DNA of 64,000 bases, from contig JAOANR010000003.1 of the NCBI GenBank assembly GCA_030278955.1, positions 56,661,628 to 56,725,627 on the forward strand. The letters run 5' to 3'. Under the pieces are notes generated by a model. The model saw nothing but the letters and a program-made list of their open reading frames with translations, ran no database searches and was not told the DNA's origin. How positions within the stretch are numbered: the stretch's first letter is position 1; each line of letters begins with the position of its first letter. The stretch is from Hygrophila difformis. Lineage: Eukaryota > Streptophyta > Magnoliopsida > Lamiales > Acanthaceae. A program made the translations under genes and the position numbers. Positions 34,443 to 46,778 of this stretch are shown piece by piece.

Positions 34443-36712
34443 TGAAACTTTTGACAATTTCCTACACGAGTATTTTTCTAAAATATCCCCAAGTTAAATT
34501 TATTAAAAGAAAAGAGTTATGATTCGTGGGAAAGGGGTTTAAGGATATATTTCACTTTTTATTACTCATGTGGGATACCTTGATTTCAAACGGCGCTGTG
34601 GACCTCCCAGGCATGAAACTTTTGACAAATTTCATGGTGCAGCCGGGATAGACAGTTCAATCTTGACAGACATCAATGCTCAATACTTAATATAATATCA
34701 TTTATTACATCTGTCTGCCAAACTGAAGGTCCCCGGCAACGGCGCCATGAAACTTTTCATAAATAATCCGGCCTTGAAGATCCTTGCCATGAAACTTTTG
34801 ACAAGTTCCCACTACATGAGTATTTTCTGAAACAAAATAATCCTGGTTTTCAATTTTATTTAATGAAACCAATTTATGAAGATGGATTTGGGATTAGGGA
34901 TATATTATAGGTTGTCACGTTTTTATTACTCGTGTTAAGAAACTGTGCCCTCGAAAGCGCACGGTGTCAAAAATTGCAGTAATTTATAGTAAGACCGGAT
35001 CGTTCACTGGAGGATGTGCGATAGAAGCAGGGCCCACGTCGTTTACTAAGATTTTCCACTCGGTTACTCGATTCAAGTTTTGCAATGGTTTCTAACATCT
35101 ACTTGACAATAATTTAAACTAGACTATGAAAGCAGTAAAATTATTCTAAAAAGCATGGTAAAATTAGTCTAAAAAGCAATTAAATTCTATTCTAAGAAAG
35201 CAATAAGAATTATGCTAAGAAAGCGAATAAACTTATTCTACAAAAGCGGATTTAAAATTTGACAGAAGGACAGGGAGAAAATAATAAAGATTGGACAAGA
35301 TTCAGATGAAACACAATTAAACTTCCATTTTAATACACAGATCTTTGGTTGGGATAATTCGTCAGTTAGCTAACTCTCATGCTTTCTGGACTATGTTCCC
35401 TTTGACAGACAGGTACTTACAGTCAGAATTTACATGCTCTTAAGACCTCAATTTCTAAGATGCCACAGATTAATAACTCCCCTTGCAATGCCTTGCAAGA
35501 GTATGTTAGTCATATGTGGTGGACAAGCAACACCTAACATATCATTAGTTGATATGCCAAGTACTCCTATCGTCCCCCTTGTCACACCCAAAGTCTAAAT
35601 CTAACCCCGAACTAATCCATAACTCTTAAACCTTACAACCGGCGGCCAACCTCTAATTCTTCCAAGTGACCTCTATGAAAGCGTTTTAAAGAAAGCAGTA
35701 AAGAAAGTATTTAAAACCTATCACTTGGAAGTCTTAAAAGATCATCACATTCCGTTAGTATAAAAGAGCCCCTAGTCTTGGTGACCAGATGCAGATTTAG
35801 AACTTCCCAAATATCAGTAAGCCACAGGGATTATAACATTCGGTTAGTTATGAGACGCAAACATGAGTGGAACAGTCCTATGAAGATCTATTCCGAATGT
35901 ATTCACTCAAGACTCAATTTTAGGCTTTGGCGGGAGAAGATAGTAGTTGAAAGAATACTCAACCTTACCTTAGAAATTAACCAAGGCCTATATGTTGTTC
36001 CTCCAATATTATTTATCACATCTTATCTGAATCCAAGTGGACACTGATTCGATGCAACACTTAATACAAGATTTCCAACACACAGTAATTTTGAGAAACA
36101 AATAGATATTTGAAAATCATTCCCTAAACAGGTACTAAACTCTCAATTAAAACACAGATCCTTTCAGTCTAGATGAGACCTATTCGCTGACTCTGCTTCT
36201 AAGTTCTCAAAATCAACCCCCAGTAGAATATGAGTTAGTCATAACTGTCGAATTTATCCCTTACTCAGATCCGGGTTTTATGAAGTAATTTTTGTGGAAA
36301 TTTATTATGGAGCATCTGATTTAGATCAAGACTTCTATGTCCAAGGAGAAGGATCTCCAAAATATTATAGACCACAAGATCTACATAATAATATTATGCA
36401 TACATTTATATGAGAAGTAAAATAAAATACCCCAAAATATATGGCGGGGTTAGACAGAATTTGATACACAAGGATGAATTAGCCAGGGATACGAAGAAAA
36501 TGGCTAAAGAGGTTGCCAGAAATAATTGGGGTTATCCGGACTGCAAACATCTGCTATCCGGGTCCCAAGTATTCCAGATGGAATGATTTTTAGACAGTGG
36601 AATGCCTTAAATGACATTTGTCGCCGTCATCTTAGACTTCACTATCTGTGAATCTGGATGAAAACCCACACGTTCTATTACTATAATAATTACTAGATGA
36701 CATTGGCATATA
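34443..36712 (-). repeat. 3' LTR of the minus Athila-like element (inner boundary not fixed)
   Basis: Matches 54253-56530 along its whole length, starting TGAAACTTTTGAC on the plus strand. The comparison stops at 36712 only because the other copy runs into the gap, so the LTR may extend further right. It contains an internal PBS-like copy at 34731-34747. Both LTR copies contain the same short open frame (35778-36047 and 55601-55870), which I do not regard as a gene. Confidence 0.8.
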
Positions 36713-37167
36713 TCATCTATCATTACTACAACTCTAGATTCAGGTTTGAAATTAAGATAATGAAAAGAAAACTGTATCCGGATAGGAGTCAGCTGAGCAG
36801 CTGTCATAATCCCGGATGGACGAACCGCCAAGGCTTCCACCGACCACTATCCGAACCATGCAAAACAACAACTAGTAATTAATACTCAGAATACGAGCTA
36901 GTTATCCGTGTGGGAATACCCGCCAACATTAGTCTGATATATTTCTTACTAGTTATTCATACACACAATGAAAGGGAAAATAAACAAAATTAAGAAAATG
37001 TTTTTGGTATTGTGTGAGTGTTAATCACACAATAATTAGACACTAATGAGTTGAGATGTATAATGGATGAAATTAGGTGTAACAGGCCTAGGCCCAATAT
37101 ACCCATGCAACTTACACAACTCAAGTAATTAAATATTTTTGGAGTTTTAAAATAGAAGGAAGAAAGC

Positions 37168-37741
37168 AATTCGGTCTATTGGGCAAAATGCAAAGTAGAC
37201 CGAATTGAGGATGCATGAGGTATGAAGTAATACCGTACCCAATTAATCCTTGTAAAGGCATGAAGCATCCTCTAATTCGAATTTTCGGAGCAATTCGGTC
37301 TAAACCGAATTGGACAATTCGAATTGATGAAGTCATCACTTTACTCAAATTTGGTTAAGGCATTTACCCCAAAAAGAGGGTAATTCGAATTGCCAATTGA
37401 ATTCGATCTAGACCGAATTGGACAATTCGAATTGGTAAGACAGAGAGAATAAACTAAGGCATGAGGGGATGTCATGCATACAATATGGTGTACAAGATCA
37501 ATTCGATCAATGGGAGGAATTCGGTCTAAACCGAATTCACACAGACCGAATTGCTTGTGCACCATATCAGAACAATTTTTGCTATGCAATTCGGTCTCAT
37601 GGGCAATTTGGTTTAGACCGAATTGAACCGAATTGCCTAGATCGAATTGCATATAAATTTTAGATAAGGCATTCAACAAATATTTTTGCCATGCAATTCC
37701 ATTCTCATAGACCGAATTGCCTCAAATCGAATTGCATGTCT
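37168..37741. repeat. Palindrome array A (caattcggtct/agaccgaattg)
   Basis: About six units with period roughly 70-125 bp. Near-perfect palindromes of the type AATTCGGTCTAAACCGAATT lie at 37292-37311, 37400-37420 and 37518-37537. Flanking half-sites occur at 37168, 37196, 37587, 37607, 37642 and 37709. The DNA between units is not obviously conserved. Frames across it give repetitive QFGLDRI-type peptides, which I take as an artefact. Confidence 0.85.
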
Positions 37742-38625
37742 TTTCTCTCATAAAATATATTTTGGACTCATAAGTGCAGGTTCGGTTTACATTGTGTGGT
37801 TGATGATGGATAAGATTTACCAAACCCTTCATTTCACATCAATGTCACTTCACAGCCACACTAATGAGTGTTTTAAGGAAAATAGGCATAGTAGGTTACG
37901 TGGCTAGCAGGTATTGGCATGAAACAAACCTTAATTCTACAAACAAGCAATCAAAGATCAAAGATTAAAACATCTAATAAGTAATAAGAACACATGCATA
38001 AAAACAAGAACACCTACATTATCTAAGGCAACAATAAGCTAACAAAAATAGAATAAAACAGCAACCGAATAACATAGGAGTAAATTCTAACAAGCCTAAA
38101 ATCATCTAAAACATAAGAACACTCATTTGTATCACTAAGGTATAAGAACAAGCCAAAAACCCACTAAACATGCATTTATTGAGAATGTAAGTCAACTAGG
38201 ACATAATAATTGTAACCTAGTTGAAACAAACAAACATTCTAACATTTATTGCTAAGGAAAGCATTAAATAAATGCCAAACACTTGAAATAAAAACCCATT
38301 TCTGGATTCTTTCTTGTATTGACACTTGAAAGCAACAAATAACCCTAAAACCATCATTACCTTGTAGGTAGGGTTCATTATAACTACAAAGCATTTAAAA
38401 TTTATGGTAATGGCTACACTAAGGGTGGTAACAAGCTTCTATGAAAGTAAACTGAGATTAAAAGCAATAAAACTACACTACAAACTTGAAAATAAACTAA
38501 CTAAACTATACTACCTACCTAACCCTTAAGGGGTGAAGAACCTTCTGCTCCTTCTTTTTGTCTCCCAGCAAAAATGTCCAAGTGTGTGTCCAGAATATTT
38601 CTTGTGTTAAGGAGGGTCAGCTTTT

Positions 38626-38633
38626 ATACTTCT
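38626..38633 (-). promoter_or_regulatory. TATA box beside palindrome array B
   Basis: On the minus strand agaagTATAAAAGctgacc lies about 80 bp downstream of the end of array B. It is followed by a purine-rich leader-like stretch with no early ATG in a long frame. It resembles a core promoter by sequence; no transcript evidence is available. Confidence 0.45.
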
Positions 38634-38713
38634 TCTCGAAACCCTAGGCCCATCAGGGCCCATCCACAGTGCCATGCATTTCTCACGTGCTCAAAGCTGT
38701 AATTTTGAATGTG

Positions 38714-39110
38714 GTTCGGTCTCCTCAAGTAGTTCGGTTTAGACCGAATTGGTGACATGAGGTCTTTTTCCTTGATCTTGAGCATGAAATGTGGTGATTC
38801 GGTCTATGGGTAGACCGAATTGGCCTTGTCGAACTGATGATGGCTCCTGCTTAGCTTTCTTGTTCTGAGGCAATTCGATCTATGCAATCAATTCGGCCTA
38901 GACCGAATTACATAGATCGAACTCATTCTTTTCCTTTCTGCTCAGGGTCTTCTTCTTTCCAAAGTGCAATTCGGTCTAAGGGTCAATTCGGTTTAGACCG
39001 AATTGCCACAGACCGAATTGGTTGCTCTTCTCTTCTTCAACACTTCTCTTCAGTAATTCGGTCTAATGAGCAATTCGGTTTAGGCCGAATTGCGTATAGA
39101 CCGAATTGAT
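38714..39110. repeat. Palindrome array B
   Basis: Five units starting near 38714, 38795, 38871, 38967 and 39055 (period about 76-96 bp). The fullest units have an outer inverted pair (caattcggtct ... agaccgaattg) around an inner palindrome (aattcggtttagaccgaatt), for example 38967-39020 and 39055-39108. In the unit at 38871-38921 both outer arms have changed together (cgatct and agatcg), so pairing is kept. Confidence 0.9.
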
Positions 39111-39436
39111 CTTCAACACTTAACCAAAATTTCAATCTGTGGGATTTTCATTCTTTTTCCCATCTTTTTTATTTTTGTGGGCTATTTTATTCTTTTGCCC
39201 ATCTTTTCATTCCTTTTTCTTTTCTTTTTCCTTTTTGCATGTTTTTGGATTTTTCTAACACAAATGCAATTAAAATTGCATATTTTTGTGTCTTTCATTA
39301 CCAGCTTATTATTCTTACAAACTTGCATCAATCTGTCGAATTCAACTGCTTTCTTATTAAAATAAGATGGGAACACGATCAAAATGTCCGTCTCAGACAC
39401 GGAAATGGATTGGAAATAATGGACAATTTTGGCCAT

Positions 39437-39456
39437 TATCAACATCCTCACATTTA
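39437..39456 (-). promoter_or_regulatory. Conserved spacer motif, copy near array B
   Basis: The minus strand reads TAAATGTGAGGATGTTGATA, the same 20-mer found after pol in both Athila-like elements. Here it has no hairpin partner. Array B begins about 330 bp downstream on the minus strand. From 39.5 to 40.95 kb I recognise no gene. Confidence 0.7.
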
Positions 39457-40999
39457 ATACTGATCGTCCCCGAGCAGTCAGAGTCAGTGGTCCGAAGAGC
39501 ATGGACTCTGCACATTCAATCCATTTGCGTGGCTTCAAAAATTTCATTCTTGTTATATTAGGATAATACAATCAAAATTACAAGTATTAAACTCTCTTGA
39601 TTGCAGTGTTTAATGAAATGATACTTCTCACTTGGATAGGTATACAAATCAATCATTATTGTTAATTTTTCTTGAATATATGTATAGAAAATTTTCATTG
39701 GATTAATTTTTGAATTCAAGCATGACATGAGCATTAATCAATCAAAGCAGAGCCTCACATATGGTAGAATCGGAAATTTCACTCACCCTCAAAGTTGGCT
39801 TTTAGACGACACGCTCATAATCAAATTCAAATAAATTCTCCCATAAGCTTGCAATTAGACCAACTCGCCACCTACTCATTTCTTCAAATCGAGATCCCGA
39901 AGTCTTATTTAATGTTATAACGGGGCATACGGTTGTAACATTAGGTAAGGAAGGGTATTATTAGGCTAGAAAGTGACATGAATCCATCCCATCATAAATT
40001 GGCATGTTTTTATTTAAAATCTATGATCATCAATATTTCTTTCTTTCTTTTGTTTTTCTTTTCTATTGCATGACATTAGACTTTGTCTAATTTGCTTTGT
40101 CAATTGCAATTTATTTCTGTTGAATGAATCTCAACACATTTTTTTGATCGGTTTATGAATACCGATTGATATTTTTGATGATCATAAACTATAATGCCTT
40201 GATGGAATTGATTCGCGTACACTTGGGTTTGATTTCTTGGACTTTTTATAAGGCTAAGAAAATATAGTGGTTTCAAAGAAAAATTAGGCTTAAAGGCTCA
40301 ACTTGGTTAATCCTAAAGGGAAAATATTTTTGGGTTTGGAATTCAAAAGAAGGCCAAAAATTTGGGTTTTTCTAAGTGCCTCGATCATATGCTCGATTTC
40401 GGGAATATGGCATGGTCTTGAATCGGTCCCAATTGCAAGTTCTAGTGTCCTTTAATCGAATTGATTTTCACACAACAAAGAAATAATGAGTAAAAATGAC
40501 TCGGCTTAGATCTCACATGGACGGTTTGATCATGTCATACCCTTATTCTTAAATTTAGCATTTGAAAAATTCTTGCATTTTATTCAATCAAATTCTCAAC
40601 ATGAAAATTTTGTTTTTCCTCCAAGTGATCATATCATTGGATTTTTATAGCTCAAAACCTCAACAATTTATATCATGCATATTTTTAATTGTTTTATCCC
40701 AATTTAATAGTTTGAAAATTTCATCCTTAGCCTAAATTCAACATGTGAATTTAGGTGACAGATTTTATGCTCGTTTTGTGCCGGTTATGTAATTGAAAGC
40801 AGTAAAAAGACACTGTGAACATGCAAGCATGTCACAGCTTGTTTTTGGCATGACAGTCACTTATTCATCTTGGACTTTCACACATCTTTCTCCAAAAATA
40901 TTTTTGAGAATTCAAGATGAAATTCTCTTTGTGGAAAGCAGTAAATACATCAGTTACAATAGTTTACATTGAAGCTCGCATGAATGTGATCGCATTGGC

Positions 41000-43900
41000 T
41001 CAATCTTTCTTCTCTGAATGGTGCTTGGAGGGTCCGGTGTCGTCTCTTGGAGGTGAGGGTAACTTTCTGAGTAAAGTCTCCATCAGGTTGGTTTGCTTGG
41101 TGAACATCATTTCGAACATTTTTCTTGTCTTTTCTTCGCTCTCAACCCTTTCCTGATGCTGCCTTTTCTCTCGTTCAGCCGCTTCCTTTTTGAACTCCTC
41201 TTCTCTCTCGAGCATTCTCATCCTAAACTCTTCCTCTCTCTGCATTTGTTTTTCTTGAGTCAAAACAATGACGTCGGCCAAGGATTTGACACTCTGCATC
41301 ATTGATTCTCCCATCCTGCTTACTGCTTCTAGAGTTTGAGAATCGACTGGATACTAAGACACAATCGGGCTTTTGCGAGAAGGTCGGACTGGATGTCTTC
41401 GTGATTGGCTTGGAGTGGAAACATCAGTTTCAGGATGACTCGGAGTGGGGGCATCACCTTGAGGATATTCCTCTGCAGCAGGTCCCATTGAGGGGACTCC
41501 GGCTTCTTTTGTTGAAGGCACCGCTTCAGTACGGGCCTCCTTCTTTCGTGACTTGCGCTTAGCTGGTTGTCCAGGAGTGAATCTGGATTGGGCATCTGAT
41601 TCATCTGGCATAGCATATACGACCGGATCAGTTACCCGCGTTTTTGGAACTGGAATCGGGCGACCCATATCAATGGTGTCGCTCCTTGAGAAAACGGTTA
41701 GATCCACTCCTTGGGCTTCGCAGATTCTTCTAATGAGGTTTGGATAACAGAGAGCAGCTGCCCTGCCGGAGGTCCTTGAAGTCATGACATGGAAGATATG
41801 CTCCCCTACGTTGATCTTCAGTCCATGCCATAGCTTAGCAAAACCCTTCAGCATTCGACCAGATGTCTCATGTGCGTGAGGGTTGGGCCTGATTTTTGAC
41901 ATGTAGAAGTCATATGAGGGTTGGAACTCCAGCTTCAGGTGCTTGGCTTTGAAAGAGAATTCGCCAGTATAGCTCTCGGCAGTGAGGGATTTTGTGATGT
42001 TGTCATAATATGACCTCTCAACTGCCTTGCATGCTCCCTTCTCAAAGTGCTCAGCTGTCGGGAATTCTGATACCCAGTTGGGTGTATTGAGGAATCTGTT
42101 CAGGTACTCTCCAGATATATCTACATCAATTCCGCGTACCCAACTCCTCTTTTGGGCGACGTTGATATTGCAGTAGAATTCCCGAACAAGCTCTGCTATC
42201 CCTGGTTCAGCATGGTGCGTAAGGAATTCGGTCCATCCATGGTTTTGTTGCAGGAAGACCAGCATAGGATGATTCACCATCTCTGAACTGAATCCTTTAT
42301 CAGGTACGAATAGCTCTCCTAGCGCCATATAACGCCTCGCATTCTGCTCGTTCCCGTTGAACCTCCTCATTATATCTGCATCGTCCTTAATGGGGAACCT
42401 TTTGCATTTCTTTGTGGATACCCCCAAGCACCCTTTTGAGGTAGAGGTCACCCAATACCCAGCGGATCGGACTGACCCCGTTGATTCTTGGGTCTCCTGA
42501 GGGTGTGCATGCTCCCAATCCGAATCCGATTTCTCCTCCATCTGTTCATGTTGTTCATGATGTTCACCCTCTACTTGATGTTCTGTTTCAGCCTGCATAT
42601 CTGTCCGCGGCTGTCCTTCAGGTTGTTGTTCATGTTCAGCTTGCTCGCCTCCTTGAGATATTCCCTATTCATACGAATTACAAGGAAATTCATGAAGCAC
42701 AGCTTTGAGAAAATCATCAGAAAGGACTGGACCAATAACATGTTGATATTCTTTTTGAGGTACCTCCTCATCCCTCCCTGTGTTTAATTTCCCCAGTTGT
42801 TCTACCATATTATCTCCTTGATCTCCAGTAATATCAAGATCCCCTTGGAGGATTTGTTGATACGTCTTGTCCTTGAACAGATCATCAATGGTCTCCAATT
42901 CTGCTTGAGTGCTGCCACCGCTGCCCTCGTTTGCCACTGCTTCTCCTTGGTTTGTCTCGACTTGCGGATCCGCTTCAGCATGCGAGTCTTCCAATTCCTT
43001 CATATTCTTGTCAGGTGCAGTGGGTTGAGATTGGGCAGCAGCTGCAGCCATTGCATTTGCAGCAACTTGGTCCAAACTTACTAGAAGTTCCGCAGTCTTT
43101 TCCTTCAATTGTTCAAAACGCTCATTGCCCTCCTGCACCATTTCCTCTATCTCTTCTGTGGGTTTGAGCTCTTCACCGATCTCATCCATTTTCTTTTCAC
43201 TCCCACTCCCCCTAGTGGCTATCTCCTTCTGCTGCTTCTTTCGATCTTTAGCCCATTCAGCCGGCTCTTCTTTTACTTTAACAGGCACGATGTTGGTTCC
43301 GCTGATTATCTGACAATCATCGTCCCCAGCATCGGCCTCTGTAGTGATCTCTTTCGTCTGCTTCTTCTCTAGCTCGGCTTGAATTTTCTCAGCAGCCTTT
43401 CTATTCTCTTCCTCTTCCTGGGCTTTTCTAATGTTCTCTTCCATCTCAGCCTTCTTAGCCTCTTCCTCAGCTTTCTTGGCCATCTCTTCCTCAGCTTTCT
43501 TGGCCATCTCTTCCTTCCACAGTCTGTTTTTCTCGGCCCTTTCTGCTTCTCGTTGTTGCCTCCACTCTTCTTTTTCTTTGGCCATTTCTCTCTCGGCTTC
43601 TTCCTTCCCCCGCCTTTCTCTTTCAATTTGACGCGCCTTGCGGGCAGCAGCCCTTTGTTCCTCAGCCCGTTCAGCTTCCGCAACCTTCTGATCTTTCAGT
43701 TCCTTTTCTGCGTCGACTTCTTCTTGGGCCTTTTTTGCTATTTTTGCATCAAATTGTTCTTGGGCCAGACGCTGCTGCTCTTTCTTAGATAGATTAACGG
43801 CATGCTCCTTGCCTCTGTTCTTTGGTTTGGAGGGCTTGCCATCGAATTTAGGCACTGGTGGAAGAGTCCTTGGCTGACTGGGAGGTTCTTGAATTTCGAC

Positions 43901-44026
43901 TTGAGATCCAGCAGGTCTTCCAGCCTTTTCTTTCTCAGCCAGTTTTATCAGTTTCCTCTTTTTCTTTGGTGGCTCTGGCGCAGATTCGGTACTGGTGGGG
44001 TTCGGACGTCGGGTCCACATACTCAT
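41000..44026 (-). pseudogene. Athila-internal ORF: coiled-coil/NLS protein with plant transposon-protein domain, two in-frame TAGs
   Basis: A single frame runs from 44026 to 41000 with TAG stops at 42667-42665 and 41356-41354 and no frame change. Part 1 (453 aa) has an SV40-type nuclear localisation signal (PEPPKKKRKLIKLAEKEK), then about 170 residues of charged coiled coil (EEMAKKAEEEMAKKAEEEAK). Part 2 (414 aa) contains VREFYCNINVAQKRSWVRG and VDISGEYLNRFLNTPNW, the pattern of the 'putative plant transposon protein' family often found in Athila-type elements. It then has a basic Lys/Arg stretch (AKRKSRKKEAR). Part 3 (104 aa) is again coiled coil. It overlaps the upstream Trp-rich ORF by 92 nt in another frame. 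It may be a decayed or readthrough-expressed nuclear nucleoprotein-like product; no enzyme motif is seen. Confidence 0.6.
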
Positions 44027-45369
44027 CGATCATCTTGTCATCAGCTTCGGTCCACAGCCCCAACTCTGGTCCCTTGGTTTTCAGATATTTCTCTATGAAA
44101 CTGGGCTCGGTCATTGCTGTAAGCTGAGCAGTCCATTTAGCTTTGAAGTATCTACCCAAGACTCCTTGGAACCCCGTGTTATAACGTAGTCGCACTCTGT
44201 TTTCTTGGCAGTACCTCAGGGCTTCCCTGTCCATCTCTCGTAGTAGTTCGAAGAATCTAGTCTTCATGTCTGCATAGAGAGTGTCCATGATGTCTGCCTC
44301 CTTCTCATTTAGCCCTGACAAGTCCCGGACCGGTGGGACGTTCAAGTACTCCAGGCATTTGGTCTGGCTCATCAGTGGTATCTGCTTTTTCTTTCTGCCC
44401 ATCCTGTCCCAATTTCTGGTTTGGTACATCGCTGTGCACTCAGCTTTCATTAGCGCAAAGCTAGGCATTCCAACCATTGTGGCTTCTTTGGGCTCAACCA
44501 CCGGGAATCTTGTTGGTAGAAACCTTGGAATGATTTCCTCATTTCCCGGGGGTATCACCACCCCTGGATTCAGCACAGACTTTCTGATGTCCTTCTCCCA
44601 ACTCCCCCATGCCTTCATGTATTCTCCCCACAGCTTCCGTATTGCTTTTGTCTTTTCTATTATTGAGTCCAGCATCGGAGTGTGGTGCGCTGCTCCATAA
44701 TTCAGTATAGGTTGAAGGGACTCCCAAAAGTTATATGCCATCTCAATGTGGCGTGCCTTGGCGTGCTTTGTGAGCCACAGTTGCTCTTTCGGTCCGCAAA
44801 TGGTCCCATTGTCAAATAGTTCTTTCTTGTATATGAATGGGAAAGCGTCTGGCATGTAGACCATTCCAGACACCGCCACTTTGTGTACCGGAGGAGTTTG
44901 TCTGGCAAAATGACTTCTGGTTTCTCTTGTGATGGCTGGTTGAATGGGGATTGGCTCGAAGGCTGCTATCTTCTTGTCCCCGAGGTGCTGCTCAAGCATT
45001 CGATTCCACCTGGCCTTTTGCTGAATCATCCTCCAAACCATTCTCTCATAATGAACTCTCGGATCTTCGAACCTCAAGTCATATCTCGCCTGGTCGAATT
45101 CGTTATTCCTGAAGTTCCACATGTGCTGGCAGAGGTCTCTTTCAAGGCATGTAGCCTTAAGGTTTCTCTCATCTTCTGGAATATCTCTCCACCAGTGATC
45201 TTTCATTTCAAATCTCCATTCGATCTGGTGGTCCATGTTCAGATGAAATTCGTCCCTGATGGCCTTTCTATTTGCCTCGATCTCCCTTTCCAGCCTTTCG
45301 ATTTCCAAAAAGGCGAGGTCTGGAGTGGTCGTTGGAAGACCCATTATGGAGGTTATCACGTATTTGTCC
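43935..45369 (-). CDS. Athila-internal Trp-rich ORF, main exon
   Basis: From the splice acceptor at 45370 the frame encodes about 477 residues. The N-terminal part is rich in Trp, Arg and Glu with heptad-like spacing (WWRDIPEDERN, MWNFRNNEFDQARYDLRFED, MIQQKARWNRMLEQHLG). The middle has SGMVYMPDAFPFIYKKELF, and the C-terminal part has GLNEKEADIMDTLYADMKTRF. I do not recognise a family. No signal peptide or membrane segment is evident, which argues against a classical envelope protein. The open frame continues upstream of the acceptor to 45422, but the splice join to 46816-46779 keeps frame exactly. It ends at 43935, overlapping the next ORF by 92 nt. The open frame of almost 480 codons suggests past or present selection. 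Confidence 0.6.
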
Positions 45370-45429
45370 CTAAGAAGAGGAATTGAAACTATTTTTAATA
45401 AATTTTTGATAGATATATTCAAGTTGGAA

Positions 45430-45470
45430 AATCAACATCCTCACATTTTGAGCTGTGCTCTAAATGTGAG
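45430..45470 (-). promoter_or_regulatory. Hairpin plus conserved motif before the acceptor of the Trp-rich ORF
   Basis: The minus strand has an imperfect stem (ctcacatttagag / ctcaaaatgtgag, 45470-45440) running into AAAATGTGAGGATGTTGATT (45449-45430), then 60 bases later a cttcttag acceptor (45371-45370). The same arrangement follows pol in both Athila-like elements. ttgat within the motif could serve as a branch point. Confidence 0.55.
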
Positions 45471-46778
45471 TTAATTGAGCTATACCACATATCAAAAGAC
45501 AGGGAGTTAGATTATAAAATCTAACTGTTATCGCAACTAAAAAGTAAGGGAAATAAGAGAAGTAAGGGTTTTGGGCCCTTACCAATTTTTCTTAGACTAA
45601 AAATAGTCTAAAGATTTTTTAATGGTCAAAGGACCAAAAGAAAGATTTTCATAGGCTATTAAGCCTACGAAAGAGATTTGGATTTTTATCACTTAAAAAG
45701 TGATTTAAATCATGTGAAATAGACAGGAAGATGATTAATGATGAGGAACAAATGCGCATGACAAATTATGTAATCACTAGCATGTGGTAATGGATCATGG
45801 ATAATAAAAATAAAATAAACATGCACATACTCAAAAATGTCAATTTTGGATTTTTATGAAAAGTGTTGACTTTTTTATTTAATAAAATTGGAGGTGTGAG
45901 TGGTCCCCCATTTGGATTTTGTTTTGGGAAATGGGTATTAAAGAATGAAACAAGATGTTCCATTTGAATATTCCCCATTTGGCCCAAAAAAATGAGCATA
46001 AGTCAAACACTTAAAAGAAAAGAACATTCTACCACTTTTTTTTCTTTTTAGGCATAAATGCCATGCCAAAAGTGTTGGAAAAATTTTGGCATGGTTTTGT
46101 TTATAATACCATGTTTCCCGGATGTGCAAACATCAACTTTCGAGTTGAGTTTGCAAATTGTGGTTAACAGGTACCCGACAAAAGCATTTATTGACAAGAT
46201 ACACATAACACAGTACATGCATAAATGAAAACAAACACGGACAATCCATTCATACCATGATCATGCAATATTTAGCCAATAAATCATGCTTCAAAAACAT
46301 AGATTCGACAACATCATCAACATGCATATCCAACAACATTATCAAATAACCAGTAAAATAACACAGTGATTGCAAGGGAAAATGAACCACTGTCTTACCC
46401 CATTTTCTTATTTCACAAAACAGACACAGTCAACACAAATATGTTCACAGACAACAAAAATGGAACAACTCAACCAAATAATGAACAAGAACCATATTTT
46501 TGAGGGTTTTGAAACCATCATTTTCAAAATAAGACATCCCCCACACCTCAGAAAACTCGAACCCACAACAATGGCAGTTTTGAACAAAAAGCCCTAAAAC
46601 CCTAGGTTCTGCCTATTGCGTTCTACACTATTCCCGAACAAGCCTAACCCATTCCGACCATCTCCAACTCGAAAACGATCACCATTCCCTTCCCCATTAC
46701 CGATTTCGCAAAAACAAGGAAAAAACCAAAACTGAAATCGCAAAAATGGGCGTGCAAAATCGAAAACAGAACACTTAC

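Noticed and set aside
35778..36047. 89-codon ORF MVTRCRFRTSQ, also at 55601-55870
   Set aside because: It is inside both LTR copies, with no domain and no codon-level conservation visible beyond the general LTR identity.
37341..39109. Open frames with recurring QFGLDRI peptides
   Set aside because: They appear on both strands because the DNA motif is palindromic, and they are short. They are translations of the repeat, not a repetitive protein.
39182..39571. 129-codon minus-strand ORF
   Set aside because: Ends in a low-complexity Lys/Arg run from a pyrimidine-rich tract and has no recognisable domain; composition explains the open frame.
43935..45369. Envelope-like protein for the ORF downstream of pol
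   Set aside because: Athila elements often carry an env-like ORF here, but this product has no signal peptide, membrane segment or Cys-rich ectodomain that I can see.
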